The translations under genes were made by a program, and so were the position numbers. From Halomonas sp. (GTDB lineage Bacteria; Pseudomonadota; Gammaproteobacteria; Pseudomonadales; Halomonadaceae), in the NCBI RefSeq assembly GCF_011050415.1, contig NZ_DRFS01000003.1, positions 186,001-250,000 of the forward strand: 64,000 nt of DNA, read 5' to 3'. The notes under the pieces are model-generated. The model saw only the letters and a program-made list of their open reading frames with translations, was not told the DNA's origin and searched no databases. The number at the start of each line of letters is the position of its first letter. Positions within the stretch are counted from its first letter, which is position 1. This document shows, in pieces, positions 18,404 to 26,346 of this stretch.

Positions 18404-18865
18404 ATGGCAAAATCTCCCCAACGCTCGATTAAAAGCCGCGCGTCCCTCGCTGGCCACCCGCTGCACCCAGTGATGATTCACTTCCCGGTTGCGGCCTTGA
18501 TGGCTTTGGTGGCAAGCGATTTGGCTTTTTGGTACACCAGTGATCCGTTCTGGATGCGCACCGGTCTGTGGCTCGCGGGCGTAGGTGCTTTCGGCGGCTG
18601 GATCGCAAGCGTTGCTGGCATTATTGACTTGGTAACAGTGAAGCGTATTCGTCGTCTGATTACCGGTTGGAGCCACGCCATCGTTGCCGTTGTGATGCTC
18701 TCTCTGGCCTCGTTTAACTGGCTGCTGCGCCTCAACGATCCCAGCGCTATTATGCCGTGGGGTTTGACTGTATCGCTGATTACTGGCGGTCTGATTGCCC
18801 TGGCGGGCTGGCTCGGTGGCCAGTTGGTTTATGAACACGCCGTGGGTGTTGATGTCGACGACTAA
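18404..18865 (+). CDS. DUF2231 membrane protein
   Basis: A 153-residue inner-membrane protein with the DUF2231 hallmark GHPLHPVMIHFPVAALMAL (about residues 16-34), followed by three more hydrophobic segments. The conserved His residues in the first helix suggest a haem or metal site, but no function is established for the family. The ATG at 18404 follows AGGAAGTG; an in-frame start further upstream would run into ctaC. It is divergent from ctaC with only 36 bases between the starts, so the two promoters must overlap each other or the coding regions. Its position suggests a link to respiration. Confidence 0.85.
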   Translation: MAKSPQRSIKSRASLAGHPLHPVMIHFPVAALMALVASDLAFWYTSDPFWMRTGLWLAGVGAFGGWIASVAGIIDLVTVKRIRRLITGWSHAIVAVVMLSLASFNWLLRLNDPSAIMPWGLTVSLITGGLIALAGWLGGQLVYEHAVGVDVDD

Positions 18866-18903
18866 CGCATTGGAAGACCTAACTGCATTCGATGACATCG
18901 CCA

Positions 18904-19329
18904 CTAACTCCAGTCCAATGGCTTCGCCAGCACGAAGGTAAGCACTGCAATAATACCTGCCAACGCAACGAACAGCGCTACCCAGTTGGCGGGTTTCACC
19001 CATCGATAGTGGCCGAGCTCTAAGCGCAAAATGAGCCAGCCGAAGCTTCCATGAGCGGCCACCATTGCGACCACGGCCACCAGTTTAAAAATCAACCAGC
19101 CACCCAGCAAACCGTGAAGCAAAAACAGCAGCGTTCCAGAGGCAATCGCGACCAGCGCTGCTGGAGTGGCAATGGAATTGTAAAAAAAGCGCGGCATGGG
19201 TGGTGTGCCCTGGGCAAAGCCAGAGTCTTTACGAAGCTGCAGCGCCTGACTCAGCAAGGCAGGGAGATAAAGCAGCGAAGCGCACCAAATCACTAGCGCG
19301 GCAATGTGAAGCAGTTTAAGCCAGGGCAT
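18904..19329 (-). CDS. CopD/HemJ-like membrane protein
   Basis: A 141-residue protein with four hydrophobic helices. The N-terminal MPWLKLLHIAALVIWCASLL with an early His in the first helix and the later LIFKLVAVVAMVAAHGSFGW resemble the CopD-domain/HemJ-like group. These proteins are linked to copper or haem handling. Given the oxidase and copper pump next door, a role in metal or haem supply is plausible but unproven. The ATG at 19329 was preferred to one seven codons earlier because AAGGAAG sits at the right distance. It converges with the DUF2231 gene with 38 bases between stops. Confidence 0.75.
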   Translation of the reverse strand: MPWLKLLHIAALVIWCASLLYLPALLSQALQLRKDSGFAQGTPPMPRFFYNSIATPAALVAIASGTLLFLLHGLLGGWLIFKLVAVVAMVAAHGSFGWLILRLELGHYRWVKPANWVALFVALAGIIAVLTFVLAKPLDWS

Positions 19330-19410
19330 TGAAGCTTCCTTGCGTAGCATAAGGCGGGATCGGTTTACCCCGTAACCTTAGCCAAATCACCGCGCTGTGG
19401 CTAGCCCGTT

Positions 19411-20271
19411 TTAACTTATCTGTATCTCGTAACCCGTGAATTTACGAAGGTTAATCACCCCGCTATCAAGGATCAAATACTGTCCTTTAATGCCCTGCAG
19501 CACGCCTTCTACCAGCGGCTGTTTATCAAAATTGTGCGATACGACTTTGGCTGGGAAGACGCTAACCGGGTAATGAAAATGCTGCGCTGGTGCGTCAACA
19601 GCACGAATGGCGTCACTGCCATGCGTATCGCGCAGCTGTTTCAGCCCATCGGCTAGCAGACCCAGCAGGCGATCGCGTTCAGCAACTAAATCCATTGTGT
19701 CCACGTCGCCCTTTAACATGGCACGCCAATTGGTACGATCGGCCACCTGCTCCTTAAAAAGCATTTCGACAAATCCGGATTGCTGACGCGTATTAACTTC
19801 AAGTATCGGTAACGCCTGAATCGCGCCTTGATCTAACCAGCGTGTCGGCATTTGCGTTTTGCGGGTAATGCCAACTTTCAGCCCCGACGAATTGGCCAAA
19901 TACACCACATGAGGCTGGAAGCAGTATCGCTCACCCCACTCAGGCTCCCGGCATGTACCTTCGAAAAAATGGCAGGTTTCCGGCTTCATGATGCAGGTAT
20001 CGCACTGAGCTAACCGCTTAAAGCAGGGGTAACAGTGGCCCTGGGCAAAGCTTTTTTTTGTCGCCCGCCCGCAGTGGGTGCAAGCAATGGCACCTGTCCA
20101 ACGCAGGCTAAGCGGCTCACCAATGCGCTCATTTAGCGCCAGCCTGTGTTCACCTGCACGTAAATGATATACCACCTGTTGATCTTGGCAGCTGGGTAAG
20201 GCAGCCGCCATTTTGCTTAAACAGCCCTGTACTGAAAAACCCGGTACTGCCGCTTCAATCACGCGAGGCAT
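19411..20271 (-). CDS. DUF2797 zinc-finger-like protein
   Basis: A 286-residue conserved protein of unknown function, frequent in pseudomonads and relatives. It has a Cys-rich centre with CTHCGRATKKSFAQGHCYPC, then CDTCI and CHFFEGTC, which look like structural zinc sites. These are followed by YLANSSGLKVGITRKTQMPTR and LKGDVDTMDL. The ending LILDSGVINLRKFTGYEIQI is typical of the family. I chose the ATG at 20271, which overlaps the YeaC gene by 17 bases and gives the family's usual N-terminus. A longer reading to 20328 would overlap YeaC by 74 bases and adds unconserved residues. Confidence 0.85.
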   Translation of the reverse strand: MPRVIEAAVPGFSVQGCLSKMAAALPSCQDQQVVYHLRAGEHRLALNERIGEPLSLRWTGAIACTHCGRATKKSFAQGHCYPCFKRLAQCDTCIMKPETCHFFEGTCREPEWGERYCFQPHVVYLANSSGLKVGITRKTQMPTRWLDQGAIQALPILEVNTRQQSGFVEMLFKEQVADRTNWRAMLKGDVDTMDLVAERDRLLGLLADGLKQLRDTHGSDAIRAVDAPAQHFHYPVSVFPAKVVSHNFDKQPLVEGVLQGIKGQYLILDSGVINLRKFTGYEIQIS

Positions 20272-20539
20272 CCCGTGCCAGACCGGCCATTTCAGGCGAT
20301 ACACCTGCGCCAGTAGCGGCCGCCCCACAGGTACGCTGCTCTAAATACCCTACGCGGTTTTCCTCTGGCACATTATTTTCCGCTTCGTAGCGCATCACCG
20401 CTTCCAGGCACAACTCAGTCTGCTCGGGCGTTAAACGACGACCATCGGGCCATTTACGCAGCGCAACGGCCTGTTTAAGGCTCTCGTAAATCGCAGGCGT
20501 CATTTGGTTAATCATTTTCTCGAACGTCATTTCGCTCAT
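20255..20539 (-). CDS. YeaC-like DUF1315 protein
   Basis: A 94-residue protein starting MSEMTFEKMINQMTPAIYES. This is clearly the DUF1315/YeaC family, with the conserved KWPDGRRLTPEQ turn. No function is established. AGAGG stands before the ATG. It lies between a rhomboid protease gene and DUF2797 on the same strand. Its 3' end overlaps the DUF2797 start, which indicates co-translation of the two. The C-terminal 30 residues, rich in Gly/Ala, are less conserved. Confidence 0.85.
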   Translation of the reverse strand: MSEMTFEKMINQMTPAIYESLKQAVALRKWPDGRRLTPEQTELCLEAVMRYEAENNVPEENRVGYLEQRTCGAAATGAGVSPEMAGLARDASRD

Positions 20540-20549
20540 TACAGACCTC

Positions 20550-21401
20550 TTAACGATTTTTCAAACGGCGGGATGAATAATACCAGCCTGTGACAAGCCC
20601 CACGAGTAGCCCACCCAAATGCGCTTCATTTGCGATATTGCCAAATCCCACACTGCCCGCCACACCGGTCATGGTGAACACCATCCACCCCAACATAAAT
20701 ACCACTAACATTTGCGGCACAAAGAAACCGCTTTGTGGCACCCGCCGCGACATTAACCAAACATGCGCTAGTAAGGCATATACCACCCCAGACATTCCCC
20801 CAAACAGTACGGTGCCGGTCATGTACTGCGCTATATTCGCCCCAATGCCCGCCACAATCAGTAGCAGTAACATGGTACGACTGCCCTGCAGTGCCTCAAT
20901 CTGGCGACCGAAATACCATACCCACATTAGATTAAAAATCAGGTGCATCCAGCCAAAATGCAGAAAAGCAGGCGATAGCACTCGCCATATTTGGCCCGAC
21001 GTTAGCGTTTGCGACAGCGTGCCGAACACCAACTCACCACCAGCAATACCTATCGGCACAATGGTTAGGTTAACTATCAATTGGTCGCCAAAAATTCCGA
21101 TCAGCGCAAACACCACTAAGCTAATCACGATCATCAGTGCTGTAACGGGCACTTTGCCAAGGGATGTGAGTGACGTATTTATGCTGTGCGGGCGTTTAGC
21201 CGTTTGCTCAAGCACCAACGGTTCACCACGCTTCCAGCGTTCTACCAGGGCGTTCAATTCATCCTGCTGGCGGGGGTCTGCAATCCATAACAGTTGTCCA
21301 TCTTGTTCATCGGTAATGCGGTGACCAATGCGATGGTGCCAAAGCGCTTGGCGCAGTTCGCTTGTATCCGCGTGATCGGGCAGAAGCATCACTGGATGCA
21401 T
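20550..21401 (-). CDS. Rhomboid-family intramembrane serine protease (GlpG-like)
   Basis: A 283-residue protein. A cytoplasmic N-terminal domain (about 1-75) is similar in style to GlpG, and six hydrophobic segments form the rhomboid core. The catalytic dyad is visible as Ser204 in GGMSGVVYAL and His261 in NEAHLGGLLVG; the WMHLIFNLMWVW loop with its conserved Asn is also present. It should cleave membrane proteins within the bilayer; substrates are unknown. The YeaC gene starts eight bases after it on the same strand, so the rhomboid-YeaC-DUF2797 set is a likely operon. Glp genes are absent nearby. Confidence 0.92.
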   Translation of the reverse strand: MHPVMLLPDHADTSELRQALWHHRIGHRITDEQDGQLLWIADPRQQDELNALVERWKRGEPLVLEQTAKRPHSINTSLTSLGKVPVTALMIVISLVVFALIGIFGDQLIVNLTIVPIGIAGGELVFGTLSQTLTSGQIWRVLSPAFLHFGWMHLIFNLMWVWYFGRQIEALQGSRTMLLLLIVAGIGANIAQYMTGTVLFGGMSGVVYALLAHVWLMSRRVPQSGFFVPQMLVVFMLGWMVFTMTGVAGSVGFGNIANEAHLGGLLVGLVTGWYYSSRRLKNR

Positions 21402-21475
21402 ATCATCTCTCTAATCAAAGCGCTGGCGGCACGCTAGCCGCTGCGGGGGGTTGATCACATGAAAAAATTGCAAAC

Positions 21476-21503
21476 AAAAAAAACCGGCGGTAAAAACCGC
21501 CGG
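21476..21503 (-). terminator. Intrinsic terminator for the nadK-phosphoesterase transcript
   Basis: Reading the minus strand, CCGGCGGT and ACCGCCGG form a perfect 8-bp stem with a four-base loop, followed by eight T residues (21483 down to 21476). It lies 113 bases after the phosphoesterase stop. Just upstream of the stem on the minus strand is TGATCCCTTGC, which recurs before another hairpin at 25753-25773. Confidence 0.88.
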
Positions 21504-21615
21504 GTATAAAGCAAGGGATCATTCAAGGGAACACTTACTCTGATAGCCGACAGCAGGGTTAGTTCAGCTGTTTTGCAAAAATTATGTAAAGTTATGTATC
21601 AATAGAAACACCATC

Positions 21616-22602
21616 CTAATCGAAGTCAATTTCCCATGGTTTCGGTAGCGCCCGCTCCTCTTTAGGAACCTTAATCCAGACGAAATGATCGGCGTTCAAT
21701 GCCGCTTCTCCACTCCATCGATACGCCACCAAACGGCCATATTTAACTGCACTATAGTCCAGACACGCGATATTACTGGCAGGCAGTGCTGGAATGCCTT
21801 CACACCAGTAGTGGCCAATAAACAGCGGGGGCTGCTCGGGCCCATAGTAACTTAGCTTCTGCCGCTCTTGACTGGTCAGTTCGCGTGTTTCTAGATCACC
21901 CGGCAGGTTATCTGGCTGGAAAACCACATCGCCCCACTGCTGAGGCGCCTCAGCCCAAAAATGGGCACGGAAACTCTGCCGCGTAAAACCATCGCCAGAG
22001 TGTATTGCGATTCCCTTAGGCAGCGAGACATGAGGCCCGCGGGTTAGACGATCTAAAATCCGAAATGCCTGGGTAGAGGCGTCTGTCGATTCGACTAAAA
22101 ACTGCGCGTCCATACAACAATCCGGGTGACGCTGCTTTAGTTCTTTAATCAATTCTTCATCCCAGCAGGCATGCACCACGCGAATGCCGTCTAGCTCCAA
22201 ACAAAGCGGAATGGTTTTAAACCATGCCAACGTATCCTCCCACTCGTTGGTGTAGTCACGGTACTGTTCCAGAGTATCTTGAATAATCCGGTTATGGCGC
22301 GGCGTGTGCTCTCGCAACCAGCGTTTGTGGCTACCGGCGGGAGCAGGATGAGTATACGCCAGCGCGTTATACTCATGATTTCCCATCACGATATACGCCT
22401 CACCCTGCTCAACCATGCGTCGGGCGATGGTCACCGCCAAGCGAATACGTGGACCGCGATCAATCAGATCACCGAGAAAAATTACTTTGCGGCGTGGATG
22501 ACGATATACACCAGCGCGATGATGGTAGCCCAGCTTTTCGAGTAATGAAGCCAGCGTTGCGCCGCAGCCGTGTACATCACCAATTAGGTCATACCCCTCC
22601 AT
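21616..22602 (-). CDS. Calcineurin-like metallophosphoesterase (ApaH/PrpA-like)
   Basis: A 328-residue soluble phosphoesterase with the three metal-site motifs in order: GDVHGC (8-13), GDLIDRG (44-50) and GNHE (74-77). His residues further on include GHYWCEG. The family includes diadenosine tetraphosphatases and serine/threonine phosphatases; this one is longer than E. coli ApaH (280) and its substrate is open. The ATG at 22602 has GGGGGA upstream and starts two bases after the NAD kinase stop, so the two genes are translationally coupled. A functional link to nucleotide or NADP metabolism is possible (inference). Confidence 0.88.
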   Translation of the reverse strand: MEGYDLIGDVHGCGATLASLLEKLGYHHRAGVYRHPRRKVIFLGDLIDRGPRIRLAVTIARRMVEQGEAYIVMGNHEYNALAYTHPAPAGSHKRWLREHTPRHNRIIQDTLEQYRDYTNEWEDTLAWFKTIPLCLELDGIRVVHACWDEELIKELKQRHPDCCMDAQFLVESTDASTQAFRILDRLTRGPHVSLPKGIAIHSGDGFTRQSFRAHFWAEAPQQWGDVVFQPDNLPGDLETRELTSQERQKLSYYGPEQPPLFIGHYWCEGIPALPASNIACLDYSAVKYGRLVAYRWSGEAALNADHFVWIKVPKEERALPKPWEIDFD

Positions 22603-22604
22603 AC

Positions 22605-23567
22605 TCAATCCCCCAACCGATGGCTCCAGCCTAACTTGCTGCGCAGTACTTCATAGAAATTGTGACCAATTGGATGTACCAGCTGGACGCGCTCAGGCTT
22701 ACGGGTAATCACTAACACATCATTAGGCTTTGCCACCGCCCGGGTTTGACCATCGCAGCTAATATGCGGATAGGACTGATTAGTTTCGCCAATATGAATG
22801 CGTATCTCGCTGGCGGCATCAATCACAATGGGGCGGCTTGATAGCGTATGGGGAAACATGGGCACCAGCGTCACTACATCCAGTTTGGGATGCATAATGG
22901 GCCCGCCCCCAGAGAGTGCATAGGCCGTAGAACCGGTAGGCGTGGCCACAATCAAGCCGTCGCTGCGCTGGCTGTAGACAAACTGTCCATCGATAAATAG
23001 CTCAAACTCAATCATGCGCACCGCTTTGCCAGGATGCAGCACCACTTCATTTAAGGCCTCGCCATTACCTACCGCCACGCCATTGCGATAAAGCACTGCA
23101 TCGAGCAAGAAGCGTTGCTCAACCTCAAACTCCCCTGCTAAGACTTCACCTACGCGCGTTTCAAGCTCATCAGGAGAAATATCGGTTAAAAAGCCGAGCC
23201 GACCTCGATTAACACCTAGAATCAGTGTGCCGCTTCGGCATAGGGCGCGAGCGGCTCCTAATAAGCTGCCATCCCCCCCCACCACAATGACTAAATCACA
23301 CAGTTCCCCCAGCATTCGGCGACTTGCTTCCGGCTGGCCATGATGCGGCAAGACCGTGGCGGTACGATCCTCTACCAATACCTTGTAATTATGCGCGACA
23401 AGATAGGTCACCAGTCGCTGAAGGGAATCGACCACCTTTTCGCTACCCAAGCGACCAATCAGACCAATCGTTTTAAATGGCGTGCCTGATCGGCCGTTTG
23501 AAGGCGGCATGGATAGTGATTGTAAGGTGTTACACATGGGCCGACTCTCGCGAACATAAGACACCAT
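22605..23567 (-). CDS. nadK: NAD kinase
   Basis: Phosphorylates NAD to NADP with ATP or polyphosphate; essential in most bacteria. The 320 residues contain the ATP-binding GGDGS (97-101), the NEVVLHPG stretch with the conserved Asn-Glu, the glycine-rich ATPTGSTAYALSGGGP and the SCDGQ strand. The first 25-30 residues before FKTIGLIGR are not conserved. The true start may therefore be one of two internal Met codons (positions 11 and 20), and the ribosome site is weak for all three. The gene is followed at once by the phosphoesterase. Confidence 0.95.
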   Translation of the reverse strand: MVSYVRESRPMCNTLQSLSMPPSNGRSGTPFKTIGLIGRLGSEKVVDSLQRLVTYLVAHNYKVLVEDRTATVLPHHGQPEASRRMLGELCDLVIVVGGDGSLLGAARALCRSGTLILGVNRGRLGFLTDISPDELETRVGEVLAGEFEVEQRFLLDAVLYRNGVAVGNGEALNEVVLHPGKAVRMIEFELFIDGQFVYSQRSDGLIVATPTGSTAYALSGGGPIMHPKLDVVTLVPMFPHTLSSRPIVIDAASEIRIHIGETNQSYPHISCDGQTRAVAKPNDVLVITRKPERVQLVHPIGHNFYEVLRSKLGWSHRLGD

Positions 23568-23599
23568 TATGGAGACACCTTACCTAACGGGCAAATAGC

Positions 23600-24469
23600 C
23601 TAATTAACGGCCACTTGGTGACGCTGGCACCACCAATGGTTTAACCATAACGAGGCGCCCATAATAAGTGCGCCAAGCAATAGACGCGGAATATCTGCAT
23701 CACGGTTCCATATGACTAGATTGACGATTAAGCCTGCCGGCACCAAGGCATTGTTCATAATCGCTAAGGTACCAGCATCCACCTTGGTGGCGCCTTGGTT
23801 CCAAGCAAAATAGCCCACGCCTGAAGCCACTAAACCAAGCCAAGCCAATACACCCCACTGCAGCGATGTGGTTGGCAGTGCCCCACTATTACCAAAGAGA
23901 AGATAAGCGGGCAGTGCCACTAACATAGCGCCAATAAAGAACCAGCCAAAAACATTGTGCCAAGCTAACGTGGGGGGTAAATCGGCCGCTAGTCGACGAT
24001 AGCCCACTTGCCCAAGAGCAAAACAAAGGTTTGCACCTTGCACGACTAAAAACCCCGCCCAGAAACCGCTATCAACGCCGTCATAACGTATAACGGCCGC
24101 ACCTACTACCGCGAGCAACGCGGTGACTAAGTAGATCGGGGTAAAGCGGCCAAACAGCAAATCATCCAGCAAGGCAATATATATAGGGGTGAAAATAGTG
24201 AAAAGCAGAACTTCTGGCACCGATAGCAGCAGAAAGGATTGATAGAAAAAGGTGTACATCACCCCCAACTGAATGGCGCCTAATCCCATTAAGGCCAAGC
24301 GCTGCTTACCACGCAGCAGGCTGGGCCTTAAGAAAGGTAAAAACACCAGCATGGCGAGCGTCACGCGAAGCAGAACGGCAAAGTAGCTATCAACTTGCCC
24401 TGCTAAGTAAACCCCTATTAATGAAAAGGAGAATGCCCACAGCGCCGTGACGCCAATCAAATAACTCAT
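23600..24469 (-). CDS. DMT-superfamily (EamA) transporter
   Basis: A 289-residue inner-membrane protein with ten hydrophobic helices arranged as two EamA repeats. The first repeat starts at SYLIGVTALWAFSFSLIG and the second follows the FLVVQGANLCFALGQVGYRR region. The C-terminal helices end in a short basic tail (WWCQRHQ). Members export or import metabolites such as amino acids. The order and the LLRVTLAMLVFLPFL helix recall the carboxylate/amino-acid group, but the substrate is not predictable. CGAGGTTTACA precedes the ATG. Downstream is nadK with a 32-base gap, possibly a read-through operon. Confidence 0.9.
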   Translation of the reverse strand: MSYLIGVTALWAFSFSLIGVYLAGQVDSYFAVLLRVTLAMLVFLPFLRPSLLRGKQRLALMGLGAIQLGVMYTFFYQSFLLLSVPEVLLFTIFTPIYIALLDDLLFGRFTPIYLVTALLAVVGAAVIRYDGVDSGFWAGFLVVQGANLCFALGQVGYRRLAADLPPTLAWHNVFGWFFIGAMLVALPAYLLFGNSGALPTTSLQWGVLAWLGLVASGVGYFAWNQGATKVDAGTLAIMNNALVPAGLIVNLVIWNRDADIPRLLLGALIMGASLWLNHWWCQRHQVAVN

Positions 24470-24557
24470 TGTAAACCTCGTTTTATAGAGCGGTTTACAC
24501 GAATTATACGCACCTAATCAAAAGTGCCAAGCAGTAAACGCAACGGCATCAATATAG

Positions 24558-25091
24558 TTAACGGCGTTGAATCCATAACCATGCATAGATAGCGCCGGGC
24601 ACCCACCCTGCTAGCGTCAATACCGCACTGATCATCACCCGCTTACTACCACCGCTGGTTAGCCCTACGGCGAGTGGCGGGAGCAGAATTGCCAATGCCT
24701 GATAGCCAAGCGTTAAGCCAGCTGGCTCCGGCATGGTTTGCTGTGCTGGTTGTACCGGGGCGACATCTTGAACTGGGACTGTCTCCACTTTTGGCGGTGG
24801 AGTGAAGTGTTCCACCGTGCTAGCCACGGGCTGCGCTGCTGTTTTTACCGCCCGCTCTTGGGCGAGTCGATGAGCCTCTTTATCGAACTTTTGCTCTAGC
24901 GTTTCTGCACCTTCAGCCAGGTCATCGTGATGGCGCTCCCAATCCTCCCAATCGTGGGGCGTACCAGATTTAGGACGCTGGTGGCCAGAGCCACGTGCCC
25001 GCTCCCAGGCCTTCTCTTCCAACGTATTGGGACGGTCAGGATCACGGTCCAGACCCACTCCTGTACGGTTTAGATATTCGCGTGCATCCAT
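24558..25091 (-). CDS. Pmp3/YqaE-type membrane protein with a long charged N-terminal extension
   Basis: A 177-residue protein. The last 50 residues (about 127-175) match the small Pmp3/YqaE family: two helices with ALAILLPPLAVGL and AVLTLAGWVPGAIYAWLWI. Typical members are only 50-60 residues and occur in stress and membrane-potential contexts. Here they are preceded by about 120 hydrophilic residues. These comprise an acidic/aromatic segment (WEDWERHHDDLAEGAETLEQ), a helical part and a Pro/Val-rich linker. The extension suggests a cytoplasmic domain tethered by the Pmp3 hairpin. AAGGAG lies before the ATG. Salt-stress relevance is inference. Confidence 0.85.
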   Translation of the reverse strand: MDAREYLNRTGVGLDRDPDRPNTLEEKAWERARGSGHQRPKSGTPHDWEDWERHHDDLAEGAETLEQKFDKEAHRLAQERAVKTAAQPVASTVEHFTPPPKVETVPVQDVAPVQPAQQTMPEPAGLTLGYQALAILLPPLAVGLTSGGSKRVMISAVLTLAGWVPGAIYAWLWIQRR

Positions 25092-25298
25092 CAGAGGCTC
25101 CTTAAAGCGTTGAATAAAGCCAGGGTGCTAACTCTACGTTGTTCGGGTAAATCACCTACAGTAAAGAAGTCGATACTGCATTAGGGCCAACAAAAGCCGA
25201 TTATCAGACAATAGCGCCTGTGATGCACTTATCTACCGATAGCTAACAATATGGCTTGAATACGTTAGCTGAACACGATGCGTAAGGAGTGCTTTTTT

Positions 25299-25706
25299 AT
25301 GAATACAACAACACCCCACATCGTCCGCGACATCATGTCCCGAGATTGCTATCGCGTCTCACCGGATGCTTCAATTACTACCTTAGCCCAGGGATTAGCC
25401 GTCCATCGTTTGCCAGGGGCGCCGGTTGTTGATAGCGCTGGACGTCTCGTTGGCTTTATCTCAGAACAGGATGTGTTGGGCCGCGTGCTGGATAGCATCT
25501 ATCATGATGACGAAGCCCCCTTAGTTAGAGAGCTAATGCGCCATGAAGTCCTCAGCGTATCACCCAATAAAAGCATTACTGACTTGGCTCAGGAAATGCT
25601 AGGTGCCAAACCCAAGGTGTATCCGGTCATTGAACAGCAGCGGTTAGTAGGGATTGTTACCCGACGTGATATCCTAATCGCCCTACTGACTATTCGTCGC
25701 CACTAA
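25299..25706 (+). CDS. CBS-domain pair protein
   Basis: A 135-residue protein made of two CBS repeats: IVRDIMSRDCYRVSPDASI with VVDSAGRLVGFISEQDVLG, and LVREL MRHEVLSVSPNKSI with VIEQQRLVGIVTRRDILIAL. The pair forms a Bateman module that usually binds adenosine nucleotides and acts as an energy or stress sensor. No catalytic domain is attached, so it probably acts alone or on a partner. The ATG at 25299 has AAGGAG about ten bases upstream and is better than the ATG seven codons earlier, which overlaps that site. Confidence 0.92.
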   Translation: MNTTTPHIVRDIMSRDCYRVSPDASITTLAQGLAVHRLPGAPVVDSAGRLVGFISEQDVLGRVLDSIYHDDEAPLVRELMRHEVLSVSPNKSITDLAQEMLGAKPKVYPVIEQQRLVGIVTRRDILIALLTIRRH

Positions 25707-25743
25707 CTATCTTACTAACTTTCAAACAACTTATTGATTGACC

Positions 25744-25773
25744 AAAAAAAAACCGCTACTCAATGAGTAGCGG
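25744..25773 (-). terminator. Intrinsic terminator oriented leftward; possible end of a small RNA
   Basis: On the minus strand, CCGCTACTC, a three-base loop and GAGTAGCGG form a perfect 9-bp stem followed by nine T residues. The T-run points left, but no minus-strand gene lies to the right, so no coding transcript explains it. The minus-strand sequence just before the stem, TGATCCCTTGC, is the same as at the 21484-21503 terminator. For the CBS gene on the plus strand it could serve only as a T-less hairpin. Confidence 0.7.
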
Positions 25774-25889
25774 AAGCAAGGGATCAAAACAAAAGAGCCA
25801 GAACAACAACTTTAGCGACTGCTATCGCGATGTTGTCTGTACTAACTCAGACACGCTGTGAAGGAAAAGTTCGTAAAAAATTAAAATTT

Positions 25890-25918
25890 TTCGTACTAAG
25901 CAGCATGCGGCGTATAAT
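25890..25918 (+). promoter_or_regulatory. Putative sigma-70 promoter for the 25963 gene
   Basis: A consensus -10 TATAAT (25913-25918) lies 45 bases before the ATG at 25963, with TTCGTA at the -35 position after a 17-base spacer. The -35 match is poor. It overlaps a TTTTCGTAC element that also occurs in the inverted repeat before putP. Confidence 0.5.
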
Positions 25919-25962
25919 TAAGTGGCTATTTTATTCACTGAGATCGCTTGGGAGCACAGCGA

Positions 25963-26322
25963 ATGGCGCTGTATTTATTAGTATTGGGAGTATGCTTGTT
26001 GGTGCTCGGCTCCGTCATGTTGGTACTAATGACCTCAAGCACACCACGGTATCGCACTGAGCCTAAAGATTTAATTGCCCTGTTTGATAAAGCGTTAGCC
26101 AGCCAAGTAAGCGAAACCGAGTGGAATACCATTATTGGCTACCCGATCCGTCATAATGAGTATCTAGATGGCATTAGGCGTCGCGCAGCCCACTTAATGG
26201 ATCAGCACGGTAGGCGCTGGTTGATTGCTCAAGGTAAACCGCTACTCAATCAAGAGGGGCAGGCAGAGCTTAAAGCGCTTCGCGATCACTTGTCTGCCCA
26301 TACTGCTCTCCGCCAGCAGTAG
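25963..26322 (+). CDS. Single-pass membrane protein of unknown function
   Basis: A 119-residue protein not recognised as a named family. The N-terminus is one membrane helix (about residues 2-24, ALYLLVLGVCLLVLGSVMLV). The rest is a small charged domain, mostly helical, with IIGYPIRHNEYLDGIRRRAAHLMDQHG, facing the cytoplasm if the helix is an uncleaved anchor. The ATG at 25963 has GGAG at good spacing. A TATAAT at 25913-25918 with a weak -35 (TTCGTA) 17 bases before it is a likely promoter. The AraC-type regulator follows 24 bases later. Confidence 0.75.
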   Translation: MALYLLVLGVCLLVLGSVMLVLMTSSTPRYRTEPKDLIALFDKALASQVSETEWNTIIGYPIRHNEYLDGIRRRAAHLMDQHGRRWLIAQGKPLLNQEGQAELKALRDHLSAHTALRQQ

Positions 26323-26346
26323 CTATCAAGGTTTAAGAGGCCTGCT

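Noticed and set aside
18368..19003. Long open frame extending ctaC upstream to 19003 (568 residues)
   Set aside because: The extra part is antisense to the DUF2231 gene, has an amino-acid make-up typical of a shadow frame and no signal peptide. The lipobox signal starts from the ATG at 18367.
20272..20328. Longer N-terminus for the DUF2797 protein
   Set aside because: Would overlap yeaC by 74 bases and is not part of the family's usual start.
25871..25897. GTTCGTAAAA...TTTTTCGTACT as a second put-type inverted repeat
   Set aside because: Only the right arm matches the putP repeat; the left arm is in direct rather than inverted orientation and the sequence is AT-rich, so it was not listed as an operator.
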